Assembly: GCA_903860085.1 (NCBI GenBank)
Contig: CAIOPD010000082.1
Span: 1-22,037, forward strand
Source: an uncultured Pseudomonadota bacterium
GTDB lineage: Bacteria > Pseudomonadota > Gammaproteobacteria > Burkholderiales > Methylophilaceae
DNA: 22,037 bases
Reading direction: 5' to 3'
Below the pieces are notes generated by a model. It had not been told where the DNA came from, did no database searches, and saw nothing but the letters and a program-made list of their open reading frames with translations. Made by a program: the position numbers and the translations under genes. Numbering within the stretch: position 1 is the first letter of the stretch; the number at the start of each line of letters is the position of its first letter. Shown here one piece after another: positions 7,814 to 17,700 of the stretch.

Positions 7814-9676
7814 ATGGCACTACTGCAAATATCTGAACCTGGCATGAGCGCCGCACCACATCAACACAAGTTGGCAGTGGGTATAGATCTTGGTACGACC
7901 AACTCATTGGTCGCTACAGTACGAAGCGGACTCAGTCATGTCCTAGGCGATGAACATGGTCATACGCTATTACCCTCGGTAGTGCACTATGCCGAAAACA
8001 GAATGATCGTGGTGGGCACGGAAGCGCAAAAGAAACAAAATAGTGACCCACATAACACGATTGTTTCGGTCAAACGTTTTATGGGGCGTGGCATAAAAGA
8101 TATTGATGCTACACAACTCCCATACCACTTTGCAGAGCAAGCCGGCATGTTACAGATAGAAACGCGTGCAGGGATTAAAAGCCCAGTTGAAGTTTCGGCA
8201 GAAATTCTAAAAGTACTTAAAGCCCGCGCCGAACAGGCGCTAGGTGGAGCATTGATAGGCGCAGTCATTACAGTCCCTGCCTATTTTGATGATGCTCAAC
8301 GTCAAGCTACCAAAGATGCTGCTCGCTTAGCGGGTCTTAATGTTTTACGCCTACTAAATGAGCCTACAGCAGCCGCAGTGGCCTACGGCCTAGATAACGC
8401 TAGCGAAGGTGTTTATGTCATTTATGACTTAGGCGGTGGCACCTTTGATGTGTCTATTTTACAGCTAAGCAAAGGCGTGTTTGAAGTGCTAGCCACCAAT
8501 GGCGACTCTGCCCTTGGCGGAGATGACTTTGATCATCGTATTTACTGCTGGATCTTAGAAACTGCGAAGCTATCGCCACGCAATGCCCACGACACACGTC
8601 TGCTCATGAGTAAATCGCGCGAGGCAAAAGAATGGCTAACCGCGCACGCTGAAACACAAATCAGCTGCTTGATGAGTGATGGCGAATTTGTAAACCTAAC
8701 GATAAGTTGCGAGCAATTTACGGCGCTAACCGCCAACTTAGTACAAAAAACCATAAGCCCAATTCGTAAAGCACTGCGTGACGCTGGATTAACTATTGAA
8801 AATATAGACGGCGTCGTCATGGTCGGTGGCGCAACGCGTATGCCACAAATCCAGCAAGTAGTAGCCGAATACTTTAAACAAACACCATTGACTAATTTAG
8901 ATCCTGACAAAGTGGTCGCCCTTGGTGCCGCAATTCAAGCCAATGTGTTGGCGGGGAATAAGAGTGATGACGAGCTACTATTACTTGATGTCATTCCACT
9001 ATCTTTAGGGCTTGAAACCTTTGGTGGTTTAGCTGAAAAAGTCATCCATAGAAATAGTACGTTACCAGTCGCGCGCGCTCAAGAATTTACCACCTATAAA
9101 GACGGCCAAACCGCGATGAGCATCCACGTGGTGCAAGGCGAACGTGAACTAGTCAGCGACTGCCGGTCATTAGCGCGCTTTGAACTTCGCGGCATACCGC
9201 CTATGGTGGCTGGTGCGGCTAGAATTCGGGTCACTTTTACTGTGGATGCCGACGGTTTGTTGTCAGTGTCCGCGCGCGAAATCTCAAGCAATGTAGAAGC
9301 ACATATCGCCGTTAAACCTTCTTACGGCCTGAGTGAAGATGAAATCACCAATATGCTTAAAGCCTCGTTTAACAGTGCTGAAGCGGACAAATCAGCACGC
9401 ATGCTGACCGAAGCCCGCGTATCAGCAGGCGCGATTATTAGTGCAGTGAACGCTGCTTTGGAGGCTGACAGCGCTTTAATTAACAAAGATCAAGTGTCTG
9501 CCATTCAAGATGAAATTCAACGCTTAGCCGCAATCTGTGCCACCGATGATACCGACGCAATTCATGCTGGGGTAGAAACACTTAATCATGCCACTGAAGA
9601 ATTTGCTGCAGTGCGTATGAATGCCAGTGTAAGTCGCGCTTTAGCGGGTAAAGCATTAGACGAGATTAAGTTGTAG
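7814..9676 (+). CDS. hscA: Hsp70-type chaperone HscA
   Basis: A specialised Hsp70 that uses ATP to release clusters from IscU by binding the LPPVK motif. It has 620 residues, close to E. coli HscA (616), with the diagnostic N-terminus MALLQISEPG. The nucleotide-binding domain (about 20-385) shows VGIDLGTTNS, VITVPAYFDDAQRQATKDAA, LLNEPTAAAVAYGL and YDLGGGTFDVS. The substrate-binding domain (about 390-500) includes LLDVIPLSLGLETFGG and ARAQEFTTYKDGQTAMSIHV, followed by a helical lid. The linker LLLLD is intact. Spacing of one base from hscB and 17 bases to fdx fits one transcript. Confidence 0.97.
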   Translation: MALLQISEPGMSAAPHQHKLAVGIDLGTTNSLVATVRSGLSHVLGDEHGHTLLPSVVHYAENRMIVVGTEAQKKQNSDPHNTIVSVKRFMGRGIKDIDATQLPYHFAEQAGMLQIETRAGIKSPVEVSAEILKVLKARAEQALGGALIGAVITVPAYFDDAQRQATKDAARLAGLNVLRLLNEPTAAAVAYGLDNASEGVYVIYDLGGGTFDVSILQLSKGVFEVLATNGDSALGGDDFDHRIYCWILETAKLSPRNAHDTRLLMSKSREAKEWLTAHAETQISCLMSDGEFVNLTISCEQFTALTANLVQKTISPIRKALRDAGLTIENIDGVVMVGGATRMPQIQQVVAEYFKQTPLTNLDPDKVVALGAAIQANVLAGNKSDDELLLLDVIPLSLGLETFGGLAEKVIHRNSTLPVARAQEFTTYKDGQTAMSIHVVQGERELVSDCRSLARFELRGIPPMVAGAARIRVTFTVDADGLLSVSAREISSNVEAHIAVKPSYGLSEDEITNMLKASFNSAEADKSARMLTEARVSAGAIISAVNAALEADSALINKDQVSAIQDEIQRLAAICATDDTDAIHAGVETLNHATEEFAAVRMNASVSRALAGKALDEIKL

Positions 9677-9693
9677 GATTATTAGGAAATAAG

Positions 9694-10035
9694 ATGCCAC
9701 AAATTATTGTATTGCCCCACTTAGAGCTTTGCCCTGACGGCGCGGCGATTGAAGCCAACGCAGGCGATTCTATCTGCGAAGTATTACTGAAAAATCATAT
9801 TGATATCGACCACGCTTGCGACATGGCCTGCGCATGCACGACCTGCCACGTCATCATAAGAGAAGGCTTTAAAACTATAGAGCCGTCAGATGATCAAGAG
9901 GATGACTTGCTAGATAAAGCTTGGGGTTTAGAACCTAACTCACGCTTATCCTGCCAAGCTATTGTAGGCAATGAAGACTTAGTGGTAGAAATCCCTAAGT
10001 ACAGTATCAATATGGCAAAAGAAGGGCACCGCTAG
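9694..10035 (+). CDS. fdx: [2Fe-2S] ferredoxin of the isc system
   Basis: A 113-residue adrenodoxin-type ferredoxin that delivers electrons for cluster assembly on IscU/IscS. Cluster ligands are C42, C48, C51 (HACDMACACTTCHV) and C87 (LSCQAI), matching E. coli Fdx; C46 is the extra non-ligand cysteine also common in this family. The acidic patch EPSDDQEDDLLD (63-74) is the partner-docking helix. It is the last isc gene here: no iscX follows, and the next gene is convergent, with its stop codon only 18 bases away. Confidence 0.96.
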   Translation: MPQIIVLPHLELCPDGAAIEANAGDSICEVLLKNHIDIDHACDMACACTTCHVIIREGFKTIEPSDDQEDDLLDKAWGLEPNSRLSCQAIVGNEDLVVEIPKYSINMAKEGHR

Positions 10036-10065
10036 CGCCCCCTAACGCATTATCTAGCGCTGGTG
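10027..10065. terminator. Possible shared hairpin between convergent fdx and sulP
   Basis: CACCGCTAG (10027-10035) can pair with CTAGC (10054-10058) plus GGTG (10062-10065), leaving a three-base bulge and an 18-base loop. It spans both stop codons in the 18-base gap between convergent genes. No T-tract follows on either strand, so function as a bidirectional terminator is uncertain. Confidence 0.25.
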
Positions 10066-11589
10066 ATACTTGTTATGCAAGTTATCCCAATGCACATCTA
10101 CCGTGCCCCCAGTAGCGATATACTGACGCTGCCAGCTACTTAGTAAGTCAATGCATGCGTAGTCTATATAATTTAAATCCTTAAACACTATTTTCACGTT
10201 TTGTTTGAGTGCTAGACCATCTAATACCTCAGCCAATTTTGGTAAACCAATAATGGTGGCTGAACCTAACAATTGCAGTTCCAAAGCATTATCTTCTGAT
10301 GTCTTGAGTACGTTCACTTTTAAATACGAGAATACATACAGCAACTTAATCAGTGACAACAACAAGCCGACCATAATACCTGTCAGTAAATTGGTGCTAA
10401 CAATAGTCGCGATAGTGACAACATAAATGCCGACTTTTGCGCGTCCAAAACGTCGTAACTCCGGCAAAATTTTAGGGTAAGCCAATTTATATCCTGTAAA
10501 CACCAAAACCGCAGCCAATGACGAAACTGGAATATATTTCAAAGTAAACGTAAATACGCTAATAAAAAGTAGCAACCAAAAGCCATGCAAAATAGTTGAG
10601 GTGCGAGACTTAGCCCCTGCTGCCACATTTGCACTTGAGCGCACAATTACCCCAGTCATTGGCAATACACTTAAAAAACCACAAATAGTATTACCGATGC
10701 CTTGGGAGAATAATTCTTTATCGTATTGAGTGCGCACGCCACTATGCATTTGATCGACAGCTGATGCGGATAGTAAAGACTCAGCACTGGCCACAAACGC
10801 CAAAGAAAATACCTCTATTAACACCGGCACATTAAAAGTGGCATAAAAATCCAAGAGACTAGGCAACTGTATGGCGCTAAAAATATTACCCATATCTTTA
10901 GGATCGCTAAATAAATCTGCAATGTACTTAATGTCTAGGTGCATTACATTGGCCACTAAGATGGCCAGCAAAACGCCAACTAAAGCGCTAGGTACCAACT
11001 TCAGTTTTTTTGGTGCAAAATTCGTCCACAATACAATGGCTACAATGGTGAGCATTCCTATCAATCCAGCTGCCAAATGACCATTTAGCCCTGAGATAGA
11101 CTCGGTAATCGCAGTTGGAAAATTCATAATATTTTGTATGCCGTTCGCCAACGGCTTACGATCAAACATTACATGAAACTGCGAACCCATAATCAAAATA
11201 CCAATACCAGCCAACATACCGTGTATTACTGCCGGTGAAATTGCCCTAAACCATACCCCCAACTTAAAATGACCAGCCAACATTTGCAGCATTCCTGCTA
11301 ACATCAAAATCTCACCAAATAGTGCAAAGCCATTTTTAGCAATAATCTCTACCACCAATACGACCAAGCCCGCCGCTGGACCACTAACCGTTAATGGCGA
11401 TCCCGCAATAGACCCAACAAAAATACCACCAATAATGCCTGTAATCACACCAGCCGTTGGCGGAAAGCCAGAGGCAATGGCAATGCCTAAGCACAATGGA
11501 ATCGCTACTAAAAAGACCACGATAGAGGCTAAAAAATCAGATCCAAAATTGGCTTTAAGTTGGTTGAAATCAAATAATTGTTTAGGCAT
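10054..11589 (-). CDS. SulP-family inorganic anion transporter with STAS domain
   Basis: A 511-residue inner-membrane SLC26/SulP transporter. About 12-14 hydrophobic segments fill residues 15-425. The N-terminal transport core reads FLVAIPLCLGIAIASGFPPTAGVITGIIGGI, then SGPAAGLVVLV (about 70-80), and the later segment ASAESLLSASAVDQMHSG matches the family's substrate-site region. A short cytoplasmic STAS domain (about 430-505) includes VKIVFKDLNYIDYACIDLLSSW. Sulfate, bicarbonate or another oxyanion could be the substrate. The N-terminal core resembles the SulP subgroup often found beside carbonic anhydrases, which hints at bicarbonate, but no carbonic anhydrase gene lies in this window. It is monocistronic. 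A LysR-type regulator remnant lies upstream in the divergent direction. Confidence 0.88.
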   Translation of the reverse strand: MPKQLFDFNQLKANFGSDFLASIVVFLVAIPLCLGIAIASGFPPTAGVITGIIGGIFVGSIAGSPLTVSGPAAGLVVLVVEIIAKNGFALFGEILMLAGMLQMLAGHFKLGVWFRAISPAVIHGMLAGIGILIMGSQFHVMFDRKPLANGIQNIMNFPTAITESISGLNGHLAAGLIGMLTIVAIVLWTNFAPKKLKLVPSALVGVLLAILVANVMHLDIKYIADLFSDPKDMGNIFSAIQLPSLLDFYATFNVPVLIEVFSLAFVASAESLLSASAVDQMHSGVRTQYDKELFSQGIGNTICGFLSVLPMTGVIVRSSANVAAGAKSRTSTILHGFWLLLFISVFTFTLKYIPVSSLAAVLVFTGYKLAYPKILPELRRFGRAKVGIYVVTIATIVSTNLLTGIMVGLLLSLIKLLYVFSYLKVNVLKTSEDNALELQLLGSATIIGLPKLAEVLDGLALKQNVKIVFKDLNYIDYACIDLLSSWQRQYIATGGTVDVHWDNLHNKYHQR

Positions 11590-11618
11590 AACAAGCTTCT
11601 GTAGAAATAACTTGCTTG

Positions 11619-11624
11619 ATTATA
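11619..11624 (-). promoter_or_regulatory. Possible -10 element for the SulP gene
   Basis: On the - strand a perfect TATAAT sits 29 bases before the transporter ATG. No convincing -35 is seen 17 bases further upstream (CCTAGT), so the promoter may need an activator. That would fit the decayed LysR-type regulator next door. Confidence 0.4.
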
Positions 11625-11640
11625 CCTTGAGCATTGTTTT

Positions 11641-12114
11641 TTACTAGGCGCTGTAGCATGCGCACTTATGGATACGTCTGATACCTCCATCAGCCAATAG
11701 ATAAATGACGAGTTTTGATTAGTTGCTTTCCCAGATTATCCAATTATTCGAGAATATAACATTGGTGTAGTTCCTCTTAGTAGAATAGCTAAAGCCAATT
11801 GGGTTTTACGCGAGAAAGGCTGCGGGAGACGTGAAGCGTTAACCCATGTTCTATTGCCTTATTTACCACCATTAAACCGTCATCTTGAATTCAATGATCA
11901 TGAAGCAATAAAACAAAGGGCACTCCGTGAGCTAGATGTTGCAAGCTTATCGGAGTAGATTGTAAGTGACATGATAAAAGTTGGATGGTTGGCTAAAATC
12001 AAAACAGACTTTAAACTAATTCCTCGGCCCTTTAGATTACTCATCCATCACAAGAAAAAGATTACTAATAGTATGCAACGTTTCATAGACTTGGTTACAA
12101 CGCTACAATATTAA
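11641..12114 (+). pseudogene. Decayed LysR-type regulator (effector-binding half only)
   Basis: One continuous frame reads as the C-terminal effector domain of a LysR regulator, closest in feel to the YeiE/CysB-like group: CALMDTSDTSISQ, INDEF, LVAFPDYPII, IAKANWVLREKGCGRREAL, HLEFNDHEAIKQ, and the tail LIHHKKKITNSMQRF. Typical family counterparts are DELVLVASPDHP, WILREPGSGTRE, LELGSNEAIKQ and IHHRQKHLSNALQRF. In-frame stops interrupt it at 11698 (TAG), 11716 (TGA) and 11956 (TAG), and it ends at TAA 12112-12114. The helix-turn-helix half is absent; its place is taken by the SulP upstream region. The product must be non-functional. It may once have regulated the divergent transporter, which is inference. 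This entry explains most of the 550-base gap between the SulP and efflux genes. Confidence 0.75.
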
Positions 12115-12119
12115 GTATG

Positions 12120-12135
12120 AAGCTTATTTAAGCTT
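12120..12135 (-). terminator. Weak hairpin after the efflux operon
   Basis: AAGCTT (12120-12125) and AAGCTT (12130-12135) form a six-pair stem with a four-base loop, four bases beyond the last efflux gene's stop on the - strand. No T-run follows in the direction of transcription, so termination here is doubtful. Confidence 0.25.
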
Positions 12136-12139
12136 ACCT

Positions 12140-13549
12140 CTAATTAACAATCCAACCACCACCAAGTGAATGTATGAGGACTGCAGTAACCTCTAGATGG
12201 GTAATATTTATATTCAAAAGAGTCTCTTTAGCATTTAATAAGTCATCATTTGCTTTGACCACCTCAAAAGAACTGACAATTCCTTCAAAATAGCGACTCA
12301 TAACAAGATCATTTGAGTGCTGAACTGCTGACCTTGTTTTTTCAGCACTGGTTGCTTGTTTATTTAATGAATCTATCAAAGATAAACTATCCTCAACTTG
12401 CTGAAATGCTTTTAGTACAGTAAATTTATATGAGCTAGCAAGCTCATCACGTTTAGAGATTGCTATCTTAACTTGTGCATCACGTTTACCAGCATCGAAT
12501 ATACTCAAGACTGCTGATGGGCCTAAAGCCCAAAATAGATTGGGTGAAGTTAACAATCCAAGACTGCCCCCATCCTGAAATCCAGCGGCTAACCCTAAAC
12601 TAATGTTTGGAAAAAACGCTGTTTTAGCTACACCTACATTTGCATTAGCTGATGCCAACATACTTTCAGCGCTAGCTATATCTGGACGCCTTTCTAAAAG
12701 TCTAGATGGAACCGTCACTGGAACTGCAGGCGACTTTAAAACATTTAACTTTTCAAAAGGAATTGAAAATAGAGATGGGGATTGCCCAACAAGCGTAGCG
12801 AGAGCGTGCTCACATTGAGCGCGATTAGATTCAGCAACAGCTAGATAACCTTTAATCGTTTCAAGCTGAGCTTCGGACCTCGAAACATCTAATCCAGAAA
12901 CAACACCTTGATTATGAAGACTAGTAGTTAATGCTAACTGTTTTTCATAAGATTGAATTGTTTCCCTATACAAAAACATTTGCGAATCGAATCTTCGCAA
13001 CTCAAAATAATTAGAAGCCAGCTCCATTTGTAATCCTATTCGTGCGTTAGCAAGATCATACTTACTAGCATTTTCTAAGGACTTGCCTGAGCTAACTATT
13101 CCTTTTACCCTGCCCCATAGATCTAAATCATAATCAACATTCAGTCCCAGCGAGTTAACAGAATATACATCTGGCTGACCGGCACCACGTAAAGGACGAT
13201 GATCTGATTGCCTATTATTTGCAGATTGCGCAAAAGCATTGACGGAAGGTTTACTTTGCGCGTCAAGACTTAATGTATAAGCACGAGATTGCTCCAATCG
13301 AGCTAGATATATCCCTAGGCTTGGATTGCCATTGTCTAAATTTAATTCCAACTGATCAAGAGTTGGATCATTAAATAATTTCCACCAATCCTTTTGAATT
13401 AACTCCTGTGAAAGTTTAGCCTCAACCCAAGGACCACTTTCTTTGAATGCATTTGCTGAAGAAACAATGGGTTTTTCATACACAACTTCTTTAGCACACC
13501 CAAAAAACTGTAACGCTATTATAGAAAATAAGAAATAAGTACGTATCAT
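12140..13549 (-). CDS. RND efflux outer-membrane factor (OprM/NodT family)
   Basis: The 469-residue trimeric outer-membrane channel of the tripartite pump. The N-terminus ends in FFGCAKE, a weak lipobox with acylation expected at C18. WWKLFNDPTLDQL (about 55-67) is the family opening. Two OEP repeats follow (about 65-250 and 270-465). The hallmark LLERRPDIASAESMLASANANVGVAKTAFFPNISL region sits at about 283-317, and the first repeat includes YDLDLWGRVKG. The ATG overlaps the adaptor's stop (TAATG), so the two are translationally coupled. It is the last gene of the five-gene leftward operon. Confidence 0.92.
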   Translation of the reverse strand: MIRTYFLFSIIALQFFGCAKEVVYEKPIVSSANAFKESGPWVEAKLSQELIQKDWWKLFNDPTLDQLELNLDNGNPSLGIYLARLEQSRAYTLSLDAQSKPSVNAFAQSANNRQSDHRPLRGAGQPDVYSVNSLGLNVDYDLDLWGRVKGIVSSGKSLENASKYDLANARIGLQMELASNYFELRRFDSQMFLYRETIQSYEKQLALTTSLHNQGVVSGLDVSRSEAQLETIKGYLAVAESNRAQCEHALATLVGQSPSLFSIPFEKLNVLKSPAVPVTVPSRLLERRPDIASAESMLASANANVGVAKTAFFPNISLGLAAGFQDGGSLGLLTSPNLFWALGPSAVLSIFDAGKRDAQVKIAISKRDELASSYKFTVLKAFQQVEDSLSLIDSLNKQATSAEKTRSAVQHSNDLVMSRYFEGIVSSFEVVKANDDLLNAKETLLNINITHLEVTAVLIHSLGGGWIVN

Positions 13550-14745
13550 TAAATACCCTTAGACTTCTTATCATTTTTAAGATTGCTTGATTGATCAATT
13601 TTAACTATTTGGCCATCCTCGACCAAATCAGGCGGAGTATCTATAACTCGATCACTCTTAGTTAATCCAGATAAAACCTCTATATATGATCCAAAGTCAT
13701 TCCCAACAATGATTGATTTAATGATGAGGCGATTATTCACATCAACAGTTGCAACTTGCACACCATGATTACGAACCATGATTGCGCTGACAGGCAATCT
13801 CCTAACATTATTATCAACTGGTAACTTAATTGTGACCTGAACATAACTACCTGGGCTTAAAAGATTGCTCTTATTCTCTAATGAAAACTGAGATAACGTT
13901 GAACCTGATTTTGCATCTACAGCGCCGGCAGTCCCCTTCATTTGGATGTTGAATTGTTTGTCTGGAAACTCTGGTACGCTTAATGAAGCAGAGACAATGT
14001 GATTTAATTTATCTGTATAAATTTCTGGAACATTTACATAAACACGTAGTTGATGTGTGTCTTCGACAATAAATAAGGGTGGGCCTGCTTCACCCCCATT
14101 GTTAGCTGCATTAATAAGCGCACCGATATCTGTATTTCTTTCAGTTAATTTACCATCAAATGGAGCTACTACTTTTTTAAACGACTGCATTGCTTCTAAT
14201 CGTCTAACATTAGCTTCCAGTGAATGAACAACTGCCGTTTTTGTTGCAAAATCAGATACTTTCTCGTCTGCAGCTTGTTTTGAAACAGAATCAGTAACTA
14301 GCAAATTCTCCCATCTCTGACGAGTCACATCAGCTAACCTTTTACTTTGAACTGCACTTGCCAAGTCAGCTTTTGCTTGATCCAATTGATGATCTAACTC
14401 AGGAGTATCAATCTCAGCTAATAATTCACCGTTGTGAACATAAGACCCAATATCTTTATGCCATTTCTTCAAATAGCCATTAACACGTGCATAGATTGGT
14501 GCTTTGTAATATGCCTCTATTCGCCCAGGAAGAACAATCTTGTTATCAACAGTTACTTCACTATTACTAACTAACCTAACCACAGGTATAGCCTGAATTT
14601 CCGTCCATTTTTTTACATCTTCATTAGTTTTTTGGCGAGTATTAATACCAACAACAACCATTGCAATTGGGATGACTATGACTAACAACCAAACAATTAA
14701 TTGGCGCCAAGACTTTGGCTTGCTTTCATCTTTTCGACTAAACAT
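13549..14745 (-). CDS. RND efflux periplasmic adaptor (membrane fusion protein)
   Basis: A 398-residue AcrA/MexA-type adaptor linking pump and outer-membrane channel. Residues about 15-33 form an N-terminal membrane anchor, with no lipobox. The first lipoyl half has APIYARVNGYLKKWHKDIGSYVHNGELLAEID, followed by an alpha-hairpin with QLDQAKADLASA. The second lipoyl half contains VAPFDGKLTERNTDIGALI, followed by the beta-barrel and membrane-proximal domains (about 225-390). The ATG at 14745 is preferred because CAGGAG lies nine bases upstream and it overlaps the pump gene's stop by eight bases. An in-frame ATG at 14781 would add 12 residues but has no visible ribosome site. Confidence 0.9.
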   Translation of the reverse strand: MFSRKDESKPKSWRQLIVWLLVIVIPIAMVVVGINTRQKTNEDVKKWTEIQAIPVVRLVSNSEVTVDNKIVLPGRIEAYYKAPIYARVNGYLKKWHKDIGSYVHNGELLAEIDTPELDHQLDQAKADLASAVQSKRLADVTRQRWENLLVTDSVSKQAADEKVSDFATKTAVVHSLEANVRRLEAMQSFKKVVAPFDGKLTERNTDIGALINAANNGGEAGPPLFIVEDTHQLRVYVNVPEIYTDKLNHIVSASLSVPEFPDKQFNIQMKGTAGAVDAKSGSTLSQFSLENKSNLLSPGSYVQVTIKLPVDNNVRRLPVSAIMVRNHGVQVATVDVNNRLIIKSIIVGNDFGSYIEVLSGLTKSDRVIDTPPDLVEDGQIVKIDQSSNLKNDKKSKGI

Positions 14746-17700
14746 TAATTGATGCTCCTGAATTAAATTGTTCATTATCAAATAATTGTTTATTTCGATG
14801 AACCAAACTAAAAATAACAGGAACTAAAAACAAGGTTGCAACAGTGGCAAACATTAGTCCTCCGATTACAGCTCTTCCTAAAGGCGCATTTTGCTCGCCA
14901 CCTTCGCCAAGGCCTAACGCCATTGGGAGCATACCTAGAATCATAGCGAGTGCAGTCATCAAAACTGGTCTAAATCGATAGAAGCCTGCTTCCATCGCAG
15001 CTAACATTGGATCCTTTAATTCAGCAAGTTTTTCACGAGCAAAACTCACGACTAGCACACTATTAGCTGTTGCAACCCCCATGCACATTATTGCACCAGT
15101 CAACGCGGGGACAGATAGTGTTGTAGATGTAATAAACAGCATCCACACGATACCGCCCAAGGCCGCAGGAAGGGCAGTCACAATTACAAACGGATCTGAC
15201 CAAGATTGGAAATTTACTACTAATAGCAAGTAAATTAAAACTACTGCCCCTAGGAGCCCAAAAAGCAGTTGTGAGAACGCAGTATTCATCGTTTGAACTT
15301 GCCCTCGAAGCTCTATAGATGAACCTTTAGGAAGGTTAGAGTTAGCGTCGCTAATAACTTTCTGTATATCAGCAGCTAACCCGCCAAGATCTCTGTCTTG
15401 AGCTGTCGCAAATATATTTAAAGATGGCTGTATTGCATAATGCGAAATAACAGCAGGGCTTGATCCGCGTTTAATAGTAGCAAGCGCCCCTAGTACTTGA
15501 GTCTCGCCTCCTTGTAAAGAAGGCACGGGAATATTCTCTAATGCGGATAATGAATCCATACGATACTGAGGGGTTTGAGCTACGATCGGATATGACACAC
15601 CATTTTTTGGATTTAACCAAAAAGCTGGCGCTATTTGAGCAGTGCCCGCAAGTGTAGTCACTAAACTACTAGTCACATCTTGCTCTGTTATGCCAAGAAT
15701 TTTAGCGCGAGATCGATCAACATCAACTCTTAATTCAGGTGAGTCATTGGCCTGCTGTAAGCGCAAGTCAGCAATGCCGCGAATTGATTTTAACTTACTT
15801 GCAAGGTTCTTCACGTAAGCTAAATTCTCAGCTTGATTCGGACCCATCACTTGAATGTCAATTGGAGATGGGGCACCAAAATTCAATATCTGAGTAACAA
15901 TGTCGGCAGGTAAAAAAGAAAATGTAGTGTTGGCGTACGTTCTAGGCAGAATTTCACGTAACTTTTTAACATACTCATCAGTCTTATTATGCTCATGATT
16001 AAGCGTAATTAATATGTCTCCATCCTGTGCACCGATGGTTCCAGTGTTGTTGTAAGCCTGGTTAATATTACTATTAGGCATACCGATGTTGTCTACAATG
16101 CTTTTTAATTGTGTTGAAGGGATTGCAATTCGTATAGTTCTTTCTATTCTATCAAACTCTGTTGCAGTTGCTTCAACCCTAGTTCCGACTTGAGTGCGAA
16201 CATGAATTTTAATTTGTCCTGAATCTACTGATGGGAAAAAATCTTGCCCTAAAAAGGGAACAAGTAAAAATGATAAGCATACAAAAGTCATAAATACAAA
16301 AATGAATAAGCCTCGATGACTTAAGGCTGACTTTAATTTTTTTGCATACTCTTCTCGTACAAATTCAAAAACTCTATCAAATCCACGCTGGAAACGGACA
16401 AATATATTTAGGTTAGCTTTAGCCGCTTGATTTTTGTCATCCGCTAAAAATGCAAAATATTCCTCAGAGTGACCATGGGATGCATGAGGCCTTAAAAGAT
16501 AGTTTGCTAAAGTTGGCACAAATGTTCGAGATAAAATAAATGATGCAATCATTGCAAAAACAACCGCTTCAGCCATGGGTATAAATAAATATCGCGAAAC
16601 TCCTGTTAAAAAGAACATCGGAATAAAAACAATACAAATGCTGAGTAATGAAACAAAAGCCGGGGTAACAATTTGTTTAGCACCGTCTAAGATGGCATCT
16701 TTAACTGCCTTACCTTGCTCTAAGTGCCAATTTATATTTTCAATCGTCACTGTGGCATCATCTACCAATATCCCAACTGCAAGGGCCAGTCCACCTAATG
16801 TCATAATATTTAATGATTCTCCTATGACAGATAGTGCAATAATTGAACTCAGGATAGCTAACGGAATAGATGCAGAAATAATAAGAGTAGAACGCCAACT
16901 TCCCAAAAAAAGAAGAATCATTAAACTGGTTAATAATGCAGCAATAATACCCTCATGCATTACCCCTGTAACAGCAGCCTTTACAAACAGTGATTGATCA
17001 CCAACAGTACTAAGTTGCAATTCTTTTGGTAAAGTTTCTGACACTTTTGGCAATAATTTCTTAACACCATCTATGACATCTAGGGTTGAAGCTTGGCCAC
17101 TTTTAAGAATACTCATGAGGACAGCACGGCTTCCATTAACTCTAACAATGTTAGTTTGTGGTGGGTATCCGTCTCGAACATGGGCTACATCACGAATGAA
17201 AATAGTCGTTCCATTTATCGTTTTAATAGGTAAATTGTTAATCTCATCAAAATCTTCCGGACTACTATTCAACTTTACGTTGTATTCATATTGATTAAGC
17301 TTAATAGTGCCAACAGGAATAATTAAATTCTGATTTGTTAAAGTAGTTTGAATGTCGGCTGGGGAAACATGCTTAGCCAACATAGCTTGGGGGTCTAAAT
17401 CAATCTGAATTTGACGTGTCTTACCCCCATAAGGCGAAGGGACTGTACTTCCAGGAACAGATGCCAGTTGAGGTCGAATAAAATTTTGGCCAAAATCATA
17501 AATCTTTTGCTCGGACATCAATTGACTAGATAAGGCTAATTGTAAAATTGGCACCGTAGAAGCGTTGTAATTAAGAATCACTGGTGGCGTCACACCAGGT
17601 GGCATTTGCTTTAGAACAGATTGTGAAATAGAGGTCACTTGCGCCGTTGCTGTTCTAATATCAACATTAGGTTGAAAATATATTTTAACAACACCGTAAC

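Noticed and set aside
8542..8910. 122-residue open frame on the - strand inside hscA
   Set aside because: Antisense to conserved Hsp70 sequence; its openness follows from hscA codon use.
16575..16997. 140-residue + strand open frame within the RND pump gene
   Set aside because: Antisense shadow of conserved transmembrane segments TM2-6; no ribosome site and no family.
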